64,000 bases of DNA, taken from RGIG5612 sp045616165 (lineage in GTDB: Bacteria; Bacillota; Clostridia; Lachnospirales; Lachnospiraceae). Made by a program: the position numbers and the translations under genes. Below, in pieces: positions 26,498-35,142 of this stretch; the first letter of the stretch is position 1; each line of letters opens with the position of its first letter. Under the pieces are notes generated by a model. The model saw only the letters and a program-made list of their open reading frames with translations. It ran no database searches and was not told where the DNA came from. The DNA is taken from assembly GCA_045616165.1 (NCBI GenBank), contig JAZLGF010000023.1, positions 1 through 64,000 of the forward strand. The letters run 5' to 3'.

Positions 26498-27730
26498 TTA
26501 AAACGCAAAGTTTCCATTAACAAATACTGGTATTTCTTTTCCATCTTGTGTTGTACCAATTATTGAAAGATCTGCTGTTCCTACCATGAAATCTTCATGA
26601 GTCATAGAATAGTTAACTCCAAGTGTTTTAAGCTCATCTTCGCTCATATTTTCTGCGCCTTTTATGCATGGATATGCTTCTCCAAAAGCGAGATGGCACG
26701 AAGCATTCTCATCAAATAACGTATTTAGGAATAAAATATTTGAATTAGATATAGGTGAATCATATGGTACAAGCGCAACTTCTCCAAAGTATGATGCACC
26801 CTCATCTATGCTGATTGCGTCTTTTAATACATCTTCGCCCTGCTTTGCATGAGCCTCTATAATTTTTCCATCTTTAACTATAAAATAAAAGTCTTTAATT
26901 ATATTTCCTGATATGCAAAGTGGTTTTGATGCAACTATTTTTCCATTCAAACTATCTTTTAGAGGAAGTGTAAATACCTCTTCTGTTGGAATATTAGCTG
27001 AAAAAGGTATTCCCTTAGTTGAATTTTCTTCTCCTCCTGCCCAGTAGTGATTTTGGGGAAGTTCGACTGTAAAATCAGTGCCTAAACCATTTTGGTAATG
27101 AAGTGATTTAAAATTATATTCATTAAGTATATCAACATGTTTCTTAATTGTTTTTGAGTGTTCCTCCCACTTCTTTATAGTGTCCTCTTCTTCTACTCTT
27201 GCAAATTTTAGTATTTCTTCCCACATTTTTTCTTCAGCTTCTTCATCACTTAAATCCGGGAATACTGCCTTATTCCATGCTTTAATTGGAGCAGAAACAA
27301 CGCACCATTGAAATTCATTTCTAGTCATTTTCTTAAAATAATCTTCTGTTGCTTTTCCCTTTGCCATCTGATTTTTAGTTATTTTCTCAGAATCTATACC
27401 TTTAAGGTTTTCAGGATCTTCTGCATAAATAGAAAGTCTTGCTGCTCCTTTTTCTACTAATGTATTAAGCATATCAACATCCCATTGGTGAACGCTCCCA
27501 ACTGTTTCATCATCAGCATATGTGAAAAATTGTTTTGTGATTACATCATCTCTCCATGAAATAATTACTTCCTTTGCTCCATGTAAATAAGCTTGCTCGG
27601 AACACATTCTTGCAAACTCAGCACACTCTATAGGACTATTAATTAAAAGGGTTTGTCCTTTTTGAATATTAATTCCACACTTTATTGTTTCTTCTGCATA
27701 ATTTCTTTTTAATTGTTCTAACTTTGTCAT
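26498..27730 (-). CDS. M29 family aminopeptidase
   Basis: This 410-residue metallo-aminopeptidase belongs to the thermophilic peptidase M29 (AmpS/PepS) family, which removes N-terminal residues from peptides in the cytoplasm. Metal-ligand segments are GEVALVPYDSPI (Glu) and HLAFGEAYP (His and Glu), followed by SMTHEDFMVGTADLSI near the C terminus (His and Asp). It is divergent from the helicase gene. A TATAAT box at 27762-27767 on the minus strand is the likely -10, without a good -35. Confidence 0.92.
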   Translation of the reverse strand: MTKLEQLKRNYAEETIKCGINIQKGQTLLINSPIECAEFARMCSEQAYLHGAKEVIISWRDDVITKQFFTYADDETVGSVHQWDVDMLNTLVEKGAARLSIYAEDPENLKGIDSEKITKNQMAKGKATEDYFKKMTRNEFQWCVVSAPIKAWNKAVFPDLSDEEAEEKMWEEILKFARVEEEDTIKKWEEHSKTIKKHVDILNEYNFKSLHYQNGLGTDFTVELPQNHYWAGGEENSTKGIPFSANIPTEEVFTLPLKDSLNGKIVASKPLCISGNIIKDFYFIVKDGKIIEAHAKQGEDVLKDAISIDEGASYFGEVALVPYDSPISNSNILFLNTLFDENASCHLAFGEAYPCIKGAENMSEDELKTLGVNYSMTHEDFMVGTADLSIIGTTQDGKEIPVFVNGNFAF

Positions 27731-27797
27731 ATCTATACTTCCTTTTTGTTTTTTTCTTTAAATTATATATGATTATTCAATTTTTTTGCATTTTTTC

Positions 27798-27826
27798 TTG
27801 ACTAAAAGTTATATTTATTTTATCTT
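27798..27826 (+). promoter_or_regulatory. Promoter of the helicase gene
   Basis: -35 TTGACT (27798-27803) and -10 TATCTT (27821-27826) are spaced by exactly 17 bases. The predicted 5' untranslated region carries a hairpin TTTGGGT-ATTC-ACCCAAA (27845-27862). This promoter lies downstream of the first in-frame ATG (27786) and supports the ATG at 27891 as the true start. Confidence 0.65.
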
Positions 27827-27890
27827 TCACATAAGCATATTTGCTTTGGGTATTCACCCAAATCTGGCATTTCGCCAACTTATCAATTAT

Positions 27891-29759
27891 ATGGAACTAA
27901 ATGAATCTCAAAAAAAAGCTGTGAGTTTATTTAAAGGTCCTTGTCTTGTCCTTGCTGGACCAGGAAGCGGAAAGACTTTTGTAATAACAACACGCATTAA
28001 AAATTTAATCGAATACTATCACGTGCCAGCAGAAAAAATTTTGGTGGCTACCTTTTCACGCGCCGCGGCAAACGAAATGAAAAGTCGTTTTATAAATTTA
28101 TGCGAACATGAATACGAATCTCTTCCAACTTTTGGCACATTTCACAGCATCTTTTTTATGATATTAAAAGCTTCATATAACTATGATTCAAAAAGTATAA
28201 TAAACGATAACAAAAAATACGATTTGATTCGAAGTGAAGTTGAACGCTTAAATATTTTTTATGAAAACGAATCCGATTTTTTTCAAACGCTAATAAACGA
28301 AATAAGTCAGGTGAAAAATAATTTTGAAAAAGTTTCTTCTTTCAATCCATCTTTTGTTTCCAAAGATGATTTTATTGCTATTTACAATTTTTATGAAAAT
28401 GCATTAAAGGCGCTTGGCTTAATTGATTATGATGATATGCTAAATATGTGCTTCCAACTTCTTAACAATAATCCTAAAATTTTACACTATTGGCAAAATC
28501 ATTTTTCTTTTGTATTAATTGATGAATTTCAAGACATTAACCCTATTCAATATGAAATTATGAAAATGCTTGCTGCTCCACATAATAATATTTTTGTTGT
28601 GGGTGATGATGATCAAAGCATCTACGGTTTTCGTGGTGCTTCCCCACTAATCATGAAACAATTTGCTAAAGACTTTTCTTCTCTGAAATATGTTCAGCTT
28701 AATACTAATTATAGAAGTTCTAAAAATATTACTGATTTTGCTTTGCAAGTTATAAGCGAAAATCCATCTCGTTTTAATAAAACAATAACGAATATTAATT
28801 CTGATGTAAATGCATCTTTACAAATTAATAAATATGAAAATCAAAAAATAGAATATCAACATATTGCTGATGATATAAATGTTTTAATATCCAGGGGCAC
28901 TTCCCCTTCAGAAATTGCCATATTAATTCGGAGTTTTCATGACATGTCTTTACTTACTTCTATCATGAATAAAAATAATATCCCTTGTATTTCTAAAAAT
29001 AAATCAACTAATATATTTAATTCTTTTATTGCATCTGATATCATTTCATATCTTAAAATTGCTTTCGCCTTATCTAATAAATATCCTGCTTCTAAAATCA
29101 AATTAAATGATTTTGTTTCTATAATGAATAAGCCTTCAAGATATATCTCTCGAAATGCTGTTTGTGAAATTACTACGAATAATCCTTTTAATATTTCGAC
29201 TTTCTTTTCAAAACTTAAGTCTTATTATTTTGGCAATTCATATTTACAAAAAAATATTAATAAGTTAGAAAAAGATTTATACAATCTAGGAAATCTTCCA
29301 TTATATGCAGCAGTTTCGTACTTAACTAATGCCATAAAATACAAGGATTTTTTAAAAGAAATTGCAACTAAAAATTGCAAAGATTTTCATGAATATCTTG
29401 TGACATTGGAAAAAATTAAAAATAGTTGTGTGAATTTTTATGATATAAACGAATGGCTTGAATATATTTCTAATTACAATAATCGTCTTAGTGTTTCTTC
29501 TGATAAGTCATCATGCATTAATATTCTTACGATGCATGCATCTAAAGGTCTCGAATTTGAAACTGTTTTTATTCCTGATGTAAATGAAAGTATCCTTCCG
29601 CATATAAAATGCACGGCTAAAAATCAAATTGAAGAAGAACGCCGTCTTTTATATGTCGCAATCACGCGCGCTAAATCAAACCTCTATCTTAGTTATGTCG
29701 AAAATATCCGCTCGAAAAAAGCTAACCCCTCTCGTTTTATAGAACATCTATTAAAGTAG
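27891..29759 (+). CDS. UvrD/PcrA-like DNA helicase
   Basis: This 622-residue superfamily 1A 3'-5' helicase has motif Q/I LNESQKKAV followed by GPGSGKT (K28), Ia FSRAAANEM, motif II LIDEFQDI, motif III VVGDDDQSIYGFRGA, motif IV LNTNYRSS, motif V HASKGLEFETVFIPD and motif VI RRLLYVAITRAK. It is shorter than classical PcrA/UvrD (about 720-750) and lacks their C-terminal extension, so it is probably an accessory UvrD paralogue. Residues encoded before 27891 do not look like helicase, and the only good promoter lies after the earlier ATG. No clear Shine-Dalgarno sequence is visible. The gene converges on feoAB and overlaps its end by 9 bases. Confidence 0.9.
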   Translation: MELNESQKKAVSLFKGPCLVLAGPGSGKTFVITTRIKNLIEYYHVPAEKILVATFSRAAANEMKSRFINLCEHEYESLPTFGTFHSIFFMILKASYNYDSKSIINDNKKYDLIRSEVERLNIFYENESDFFQTLINEISQVKNNFEKVSSFNPSFVSKDDFIAIYNFYENALKALGLIDYDDMLNMCFQLLNNNPKILHYWQNHFSFVLIDEFQDINPIQYEIMKMLAAPHNNIFVVGDDDQSIYGFRGASPLIMKQFAKDFSSLKYVQLNTNYRSSKNITDFALQVISENPSRFNKTITNINSDVNASLQINKYENQKIEYQHIADDINVLISRGTSPSEIAILIRSFHDMSLLTSIMNKNNIPCISKNKSTNIFNSFIASDIISYLKIAFALSNKYPASKIKLNDFVSIMNKPSRYISRNAVCEITTNNPFNISTFFSKLKSYYFGNSYLQKNINKLEKDLYNLGNLPLYAAVSYLTNAIKYKDFLKEIATKNCKDFHEYLVTLEKIKNSCVNFYDINEWLEYISNYNNRLSVSSDKSSCINILTMHASKGLEFETVFIPDVNESILPHIKCTAKNQIEEERRLLYVAITRAKSNLYLSYVENIRSKKANPSRFIEHLLK

Positions 29760-32126
29760 TAGGCCGATGAGGGTAACTATGCCTGCGCAGATATATGCTA
29801 AAACGCACATCCCTACAGCAATTCCAGCCGACCATTTAACTCCTAATTCTCTTCTAATAGATGCGATTGTAGCAACACACGGCGTATAGATAAGACAGAA
29901 TACTAAGAGCGAAAAAGCAGCTACTTTAGTTATGCTTGCTACAAAAGCGCCTACGCTCCCATAAAGAATTGCAAATGTGGATACAACGCTTTCTTTTGCA
30001 AGAATTCCCGTTACAAGGCCAGTTACTATTCTCCAATCGCCAAGACCTAATGGTTTAAATATAGGTGCTATTATTCCCGCAACACTAGCTAAAATACTTT
30101 GGCTAGTATCGCTAACAAGTTGGAGACTGAAATTAAAGCTTTCAAGGAACCAAATTATAATCGTTGCTACTAAAATTACTGTAAAAGCTTTCTTTAAGAA
30201 ATCTTTTGTTTTATCCCAAAGCAACTGTAAAACGTTTTTAGCACTAGGAAGTCTATAGTTTGGAAGTTCCATAATAAATGGAACCGCTTCTCCCTTAAAA
30301 GCTGTATTCTTAGAAATTATCGCAACAATTATTCCAACAAAAATTCCTATTACATACATAGCTATCATAACAAGCCATGCACAGTCCGGGAAGAATGCCG
30401 CTGAAAGAAAAGCGTAAATCGGAAGTTTTGCCGAACAGCTCATAAATGGCGTTAAAAGCATCGTCATTTTTCTATCACGTTCAGATGAAAGTGTTCTTGT
30501 TGCCATAACAGAAGGTACTGAGCAGCCAAAGCCTATAAGCATTGGAACAATACTTTTTCCCGATAAACCAATCTTTCTTAAAAGTTTATCCATTACAAAA
30601 GCTACTCTCGCCATATATCCACTATCTTCTAGCAATGACAAGAACAAGAACAATATAACAATAATCGGTACGAAACTAACAACACTTCCTACGCCTGCAA
30701 AAATTCCATCTATAATAAGCGAATGGATTACTTCGTTCATGTTTATTGCAGTAAAAGCACTATCTACAACTTTTGTTAATGCATCAATTCCCATTTGTAA
30801 TAAGTTTTGGAAAAATGCTCCAAATACATTAAATGTTAAGAAAAATACTAATCCCATTATTACTATGAAAATAGGAATTGCGCTCCATTTACCCGTAAGT
30901 ATTTTATCTAAATCAGAACTTCTTTTATGTTCTTTACTTTCTCTTGGTTTAACTACGCACTCTTTACAAAGTTTTTGAATAAAATCAAAACGCATATCTG
31001 CGATTGCAGCTGCTCTATCTAAACCTCTTTCTTCTTCCATTTGAACAATGATATGCTCAATTGTTTCTTTCTCGTTTTGTGTAAGATTAAGTGCGTCACT
31101 AACAAGACTATCTCCTTCTATAAGTTTACATGCCGCAAATCTAAGTGGAAGTTTTGCGCAGCTTGCATGATCTTCTATAAAGTGCATTATCGAGTGAATA
31201 CAACGATGGACTGCGGCTCCTTTACCGTCTTCAGCACAAAAATCCGTACGTCCAGGTTTTTCTTGATTACTAGCAACATGGATAGCATGGTGAACGAGTT
31301 CGTGTATACCTTCATCTTTTGCAGCAGAAATAAATACAACTGGAATTCCTAGCATATTTTCCATTTTGTTGACATCTATAATTCCACCATTTGATCTAAT
31401 CTCGTCCATCATATTTAGCGCTAAAACGATTGGAACTTCTAGCTCCATAAGTTGCATAGTAAGATATAAATTTCTCTCTATATTTGTTGCATCAACAATA
31501 TTAATAATTCCTTTCGGATTATCATTTAATATAAATTGTCTTGAAACAATTTCTTCTTCTGAATATGGTGACAAAGAATATATTCCTGGAAGGTCTGTTA
31601 CTAATGTATTTGGATGTTCTTTTATTTCACCACTTTTTTTATCAACTGTAACGCCTGGGAAGTTTCCAACATGTTGATTTGAACCTGTAAGCTGATTAAA
31701 AAGTGTTGTCTTTCCGCAGTTTTGATTTCCTGCTAATGCAAAAGTAAGAAGCGTTCCTTTTGGAAGTGGCTCACCGTCTGTTTTTGCATGGTACTTTCCA
31801 CCTTCGCCTAAACCTGGGTGAGACGTTTCTTTTACAAGTTCTCCTTCTTTTCTATGCGAGTGTGCATGATACTGTTCATGTTCCTCATCCTTTGAAAAAT
31901 ACGGATTTCCTATTTCTATTTTTTCTGCATCCGAAAGTCTTAAAGTTAATTCATATCCATGTATTCTAAATTCAACAGGATCTCCCATTGGAGCATACTT
32001 TACAAGTGTAATTTCTGCGCCCGGAATAACACCCATATCAAGGAAATGTTGTCTTAAAGAACCTTCTCCACCTACCGATGCAATTTTTGTACTTTGTCCA
32101 ATTTCTAAATCTCTTAAAGTTTTCAT
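29751..32126 (-). CDS. feoB: FeoA-FeoB fusion ferrous iron transporter
   Basis: This 791-residue Fe(II) transporter carries a complete FeoA SH3-like domain at residues 1-75 (MKTLRDLEIGQSTKIASVGG), fused to FeoB. A histidine-rich linker (HEQYHAHSHRK) follows at about 83-95, then the G-protein domain with GNQNCGKTTLFNQLTG and DLPGIYSL, then a membrane domain with the two Gate cores (MLIGFGCSVPSVMATRTL; TGILAKESVVS). FeoA and FeoB are more often separate genes. It starts 13 bases after the P-type ATPase gene, in an operon headed by an ArsR-type regulator. The 3' end overlaps the helicase by 9 bases. Confidence 0.95.
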   Translation of the reverse strand: MKTLRDLEIGQSTKIASVGGEGSLRQHFLDMGVIPGAEITLVKYAPMGDPVEFRIHGYELTLRLSDAEKIEIGNPYFSKDEEHEQYHAHSHRKEGELVKETSHPGLGEGGKYHAKTDGEPLPKGTLLTFALAGNQNCGKTTLFNQLTGSNQHVGNFPGVTVDKKSGEIKEHPNTLVTDLPGIYSLSPYSEEEIVSRQFILNDNPKGIINIVDATNIERNLYLTMQLMELEVPIVLALNMMDEIRSNGGIIDVNKMENMLGIPVVFISAAKDEGIHELVHHAIHVASNQEKPGRTDFCAEDGKGAAVHRCIHSIMHFIEDHASCAKLPLRFAACKLIEGDSLVSDALNLTQNEKETIEHIIVQMEEERGLDRAAAIADMRFDFIQKLCKECVVKPRESKEHKRSSDLDKILTGKWSAIPIFIVIMGLVFFLTFNVFGAFFQNLLQMGIDALTKVVDSAFTAINMNEVIHSLIIDGIFAGVGSVVSFVPIIVILFLFLSLLEDSGYMARVAFVMDKLLRKIGLSGKSIVPMLIGFGCSVPSVMATRTLSSERDRKMTMLLTPFMSCSAKLPIYAFLSAAFFPDCAWLVMIAMYVIGIFVGIIVAIISKNTAFKGEAVPFIMELPNYRLPSAKNVLQLLWDKTKDFLKKAFTVILVATIIIWFLESFNFSLQLVSDTSQSILASVAGIIAPIFKPLGLGDWRIVTGLVTGILAKESVVSTFAILYGSVGAFVASITKVAAFSLLVFCLIYTPCVATIASIRRELGVKWSAGIAVGMCVLAYICAGIVTLIGLLL

Positions 32127-32139
32127 TAGTTATCCTAAG

Positions 32140-33897
32140 TTATTTATTAGTAATATTATCTTTATCGTATTTAACAGCGCCAACCCTTAGTGCATTAAGT
32201 ACTGCTAAAAGTGCAACGCCTACATCCGCAAATACTGCAAACCACATATTGGTAATTCCAAATGCGCTAAGAACAAGAACAACAACCTTAATTCCTATTG
32301 AGAAAACAATATTTTCCCAAACAATCCTCATCGTTCTTCTAGCAATTTTTTTAATAAGTGGAATACCATTTAAGTTATCTTTCATTAAAACGATATTAGA
32401 AACTTCTACTGCGGCATCGGAACCAATTCCACCCATTGAAATTCCTACATCTGCTCTCATAAGGCTAGGCGCGTCATTTATTCCATCGCCTACAAAAGCT
32501 ACAACATCTGATTTATTTTTATTCTTCATTATGTCTTCAAGCTTACTTACTTTTTCCTGAGGCTTAAGTTCATATGAATAATTTTTTATTCCAAGATTGC
32601 TGGCAACTTCTTTTACTACATCTTCTTTATCACCCGAAAGAACATAAATCTTTGAGCCCATCTTTTTAAGCCACTTAATAACATTTTTCGCTTCTGGTTT
32701 TATTTCTTTTCCAACAGTAAGTGTTCCGGTTTTATCCGAAACATAAATGTCTGCTTTTGAAATTAATTCAAGACAATTGCTTCCTTTAACCAAAATATTA
32801 TATCTGCTTGCCGTTCCAATTCCCATAAAGAAACTAAGTGGAATAGAAATAACAAGTGCACATGGACAGCTTACAACTAAAAAGCTAAGTGCTCTATAAA
32901 CCCATGTTGTCCATGTAAGGTCAGAAAACAAACCTGCGCTCGCCCATGTGTTTATTATCAATCCTATGATAGGAGGAATAATTGCTATTGCTACTGCAAG
33001 TCCTACTACAATCGGTGTATAAATTCTTGCGAATCTCGCAATGAACGTTTCCGTCTTTGCTTTTTTATCAGCTGCATTTTCCACAAGATCTAAAATCTTT
33101 GCTACTGTAGAATCGTCATAAACTTTAGTAGTGGTAATTGTTATCGACCCTTCTGACATATTTATTGAACCACTAAATATGTCCGCGCCCTTAAGAATAT
33201 TTTCATATTCAGATTCACCCGAAATTGCCATCGTATCTAAAACAGCATTTTCAGAAACTAATGTTCCATCTAATGGAATTTTTTCACCCATATTAATAAT
33301 TATCTGCGAACCTATTTCAACTTCATCCGGGTCTATATCTACAATATTTCCGTCTTTTAATATATGTGCAACATCAGGTCTTAAATCCATTAAATCTGCT
33401 ATAGATTTTCTACTTCTTCCAAGTGCCCACTGTTGGAAATATTCTCCTATCGAATAAAATAGTACTACTGCGCATCCTTCTTCAAATCCATCAGGAACTT
33501 CACCAATACATCCTTTATATATTCCAAGCGCAAAAGCGCCTAACGATGCAATACTCATTAAGAAGTTTTCATCTAAAAGTTCTCCATGAATTATCCCTTC
33601 AAATGCTTCCTTTAATATATCTTTTCCTAAAATAAGATATGCTATGAAATAACAAACAAAAGGTAAGACCCAATTAGCCGGGCCCGGATTAATACTTGCT
33701 AAATCAAAAATTTTATCTAAAACAAAAACAACAATAAAAAGCCCTGTAGCAATACATATTTTTACAAGTTGCTTTTTATTAGCACCACCCTCAAAGTGAA
33801 GATGTTCATGGTCGTGATGATTATGGCCATGATGTCCGTGTTCTTCTTCCGTATGATTATGTATACAGTTTTTATTATCACAACAATTACAACTCAT
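32140..33897 (-). CDS. Heavy-metal P1B-type ATPase lacking the nucleotide-binding domain
   Basis: This 585-residue protein is related to Zn/Cd/Pb-exporting ATPases (CadA/ZntA). A Cys/His-rich N terminus (residues 1-36, many HH and HxH) stands in place of an HMA domain. Transmembrane helices follow, with the CPC metal motif near residue 345 and MGIGTASRYNILVKG after it. The phosphorylation motif D388KTGT is present, but it runs straight into GKEIKPEAK and the GDK segment at 422-424, only 35 residues later; about 190 is usual. The whole ATP-binding N domain is therefore missing, with the reading frame intact. The actuator loop reads SGES (S226-S229) rather than TGES. The hinge GDGINDAPS is kept. 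The protein probably cannot hydrolyse ATP normally. It lies between arsR and feoAB. Confidence 0.85.
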   Translation of the reverse strand: MSCNCCDNKNCIHNHTEEEHGHHGHNHHDHEHLHFEGGANKKQLVKICIATGLFIVVFVLDKIFDLASINPGPANWVLPFVCYFIAYLILGKDILKEAFEGIIHGELLDENFLMSIASLGAFALGIYKGCIGEVPDGFEEGCAVVLFYSIGEYFQQWALGRSRKSIADLMDLRPDVAHILKDGNIVDIDPDEVEIGSQIIINMGEKIPLDGTLVSENAVLDTMAISGESEYENILKGADIFSGSINMSEGSITITTTKVYDDSTVAKILDLVENAADKKAKTETFIARFARIYTPIVVGLAVAIAIIPPIIGLIINTWASAGLFSDLTWTTWVYRALSFLVVSCPCALVISIPLSFFMGIGTASRYNILVKGSNCLELISKADIYVSDKTGTLTVGKEIKPEAKNVIKWLKKMGSKIYVLSGDKEDVVKEVASNLGIKNYSYELKPQEKVSKLEDIMKNKNKSDVVAFVGDGINDAPSLMRADVGISMGGIGSDAAVEVSNIVLMKDNLNGIPLIKKIARRTMRIVWENIVFSIGIKVVVLVLSAFGITNMWFAVFADVGVALLAVLNALRVGAVKYDKDNITNK

Positions 33898-33911
33898 TTT
33901 TGTCTCTCCTG

Positions 33912-34068
33912 TGTTCCTATCTACTCGCAGGGGGCCTTCCTGCTCGCGCTTGAAATTTTTAACTTTATTGCACCTCGCTCCCGCAGGACATCTCCCATAC
34001 TTCGCAGGTGCCTCCCCAATAGGGTCCCCCCTGCTCGCATGGTACCCTCCTGCTCGCGCTCGGAACTC
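33912..34068 (-). repeat. GC-rich repeat cluster between arsR and the ATPase gene
   Basis: The 175-base gap is strikingly GC-rich for this genome and contains repeated units. On the minus strand GCGAGCAGG occurs three times (GCGCGAGCAGGAGGG, ATGCGAGCAGGGGG, GCGCGAGCAGGAAGG), and CTGCGAAG, CTGCGGGAG and CTGCGAGTAG are related. GCGAGCAG also appears just inside the left arm of the 34492-35017 element. It could act as a stability or attenuation element within the operon transcript, or be a dispersed repeat. No credible gene lies here. Confidence 0.6.
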
Positions 34069-34072
34069 CTAT

Positions 34073-34405
34073 TTAGTCTTCTTCTGTTAAATGCAAAAGC
34101 CCGCTCTCCATTATCATCTCAACGTGCTTATCGTCCAAAAAATAAATTACTTCTTTGCCAACCTTACTGCATTTAACAAGTTTGGCATTTTTCAAAATTC
34201 TAAGTTGATGGCTAACAGCAGAAATCGTCATGTCACATGCTGATGCAATATCACCTACATTCATATTGCTAAGTGATAGACAACTTAATATCTTGGTTCT
34301 TGTAGAATCTCCAAAAACCTTAAACACTTCAGCTAAATCATAAATTGTCTCATCTGTTGGAAGCATTTTCTTTACCTGCTGCCCAATCGATTGATTTTTC
34401 TTCAT
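34073..34405 (-). CDS. ArsR/SmtB family metal-responsive repressor with an alpha5 zinc site
   Basis: This 110-residue winged-helix repressor has the recognition region CDMTISAVSHQLRILKNAKLV. The SmtB-type alpha5 metal site is complete: DKH with H ten residues before a second H, then E two residues later, matching D-x-H-x10-H-x2-E. The alpha3 cysteine motif ELCVCD is replaced by NMNVGD, so a Zn/Co-type sensor is more likely than a Cd/Pb one. I use the ATG at 34405, which follows AGGTGG; an upstream in-frame TTG lies within the operator. It is the first gene of the ArsR-ATPase-FeoAB operon and probably controls itself and both downstream genes. Confidence 0.9.
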   Translation of the reverse strand: MKKNQSIGQQVKKMLPTDETIYDLAEVFKVFGDSTRTKILSCLSLSNMNVGDIASACDMTISAVSHQLRILKNAKLVKCSKVGKEVIYFLDDKHVEMIMESGLLHLTEED

Positions 34406-34428
34406 AATCCACCTTTTTTTCTCTACAC

Positions 34429-34481
34429 TTGAACGACTATTCAACTGTTCAAATATTATACTAATGTCGCCTTTTTGTCAA
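34429..34481 (-). promoter_or_regulatory. Promoter and ArsR-type operator of the metal operon
   Basis: On the minus strand, -35 TTGACA (34476-34481) lies 17 bases from -10 TAATAT (34453-34458), with an overlapping TATAAT at 34455-34460. Directly downstream is an imperfect inverted repeat TTGAAC-n12-GTTCAA (34429-34452) with an internal TTGAAT half-site. This is the layout expected for SmtB/CadC-type operators and would let the repressor block initiation. Confidence 0.65.
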
Positions 34482-35098
34482 CAACTCACCAGGCTCGGGT
34501 TCCAACTCGCCGATAACGAGCAATGCGGCTCTGCTCGCAATCCTTACACACAAAAATATTTTTTTATGTGGAATGAGTGTAATGGAACGCGAAGCTGCCG
34601 TCGCCAGCGCTAGTGAGGGCGCGCGACGGCCTTCGCTTTTATGAAATCACCTAAAACCATAAACATCTTGTATTTTAAGATAGCTGTTTATGGTTTTTAT
34701 AGGATTAAAACACTATATTTTATTGACTTAGGAAGTTTTCGCCCATAAACACTTAGCTTATAACATACCGAGTTTATGGTTAAGACCATAACTGCCAATA
34801 ATAAATCATGAAATGTTTATGGTTTTAACTGATTTCAAAGAGTAAGGCGGGTGGCTAGCCGAGTTTTGATGTCGAATGATTTACCCGCCGTAAGTAGCGA
34901 AGCAAGGCGCGCGCCCTCAACAGCGCAGGCGCCGTCAGCTTCGCGAGCGAAATAGTATATTATTAAGAAAGCGAGCGGAGCAGTGAGGCTCGTTATCGGC
35001 GAGTTGGAACCCGAGCCAGGAACGAGCTACACTGTCCGCGAGCATATAGTAAAGAGCCCTACAAAGGGCAAGTTTTTATAATGGATAACATAAAAAAT
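34482..35098. other. Long intergenic region between the metal operon and the lipoprotein gene
   Basis: From the arsR promoter to the lipoprotein stop there are about 660 bases without a convincing gene on either strand. Most of it is the inverted-repeat element. The remaining 80 bases up to the lipoprotein terminator contain one weak hairpin (GCCCT-ACAAA-GGGC near 35057-35069) and nothing else I can assign. Confidence 0.6.
34492..35017. mobile_element. 526-bp non-coding element bounded by a perfect 30-bp inverted repeat
   Basis: The left arm 34492-34521 and right arm 34988-35017 are exact reverse complements over 30 bases, with a further imperfect match inside (GCGAGC). The interior has no credible gene. 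It holds a GC-rich hairpin at about 34589-34636 (GCGAAG, GCCGTCGC pairing with GCGACGGC, CTTCGC) and an AT-rich hairpin at 34655-34698. Motif CATAAAC or its complement occurs five times between 34655 and 34825. The 17-mer found at the left window edge recurs at 34887-34903. The layout is MITE-like or a structured RNA locus. I could not identify target-site duplications. Confidence 0.55.
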
Positions 35099-35121
35099 GG
35101 GGAGACTTATTTTGTCTCCCC
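35093..35121 (-). terminator. Rho-independent terminator of the pyc-lipoprotein transcript
   Basis: GGGGAGAC (35099-35106) and GTCTCCCC (35114-35121) form a perfect 8-bp GC-rich stem. On the minus strand it is followed by ATTTTTT, 21 bases past the lipoprotein stop codon. Confidence 0.85.
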
Positions 35122-35142
35122 GTTTAAGATTAGTTTATATAC

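Noticed and set aside
27786..27890. Hydrophobic N-terminal extension of the helicase as a signal peptide
   Set aside because: A good promoter lies downstream of the first ATG, and the extension has no helicase similarity. The true start is almost certainly 27891.
32701..32745. ATPase domain loss as a frameshift or stop
   Set aside because: The frame is open through the junction and both flanking motifs (DKTGTLT and IKPEAK) are in frame, so it is a clean in-frame deletion or a natural design.
33769..34176. Plus-strand open frame across the ATPase start and the GC-rich repeats
   Set aside because: It overlaps real minus-strand genes at both ends and its translation shows no protein-like pattern.
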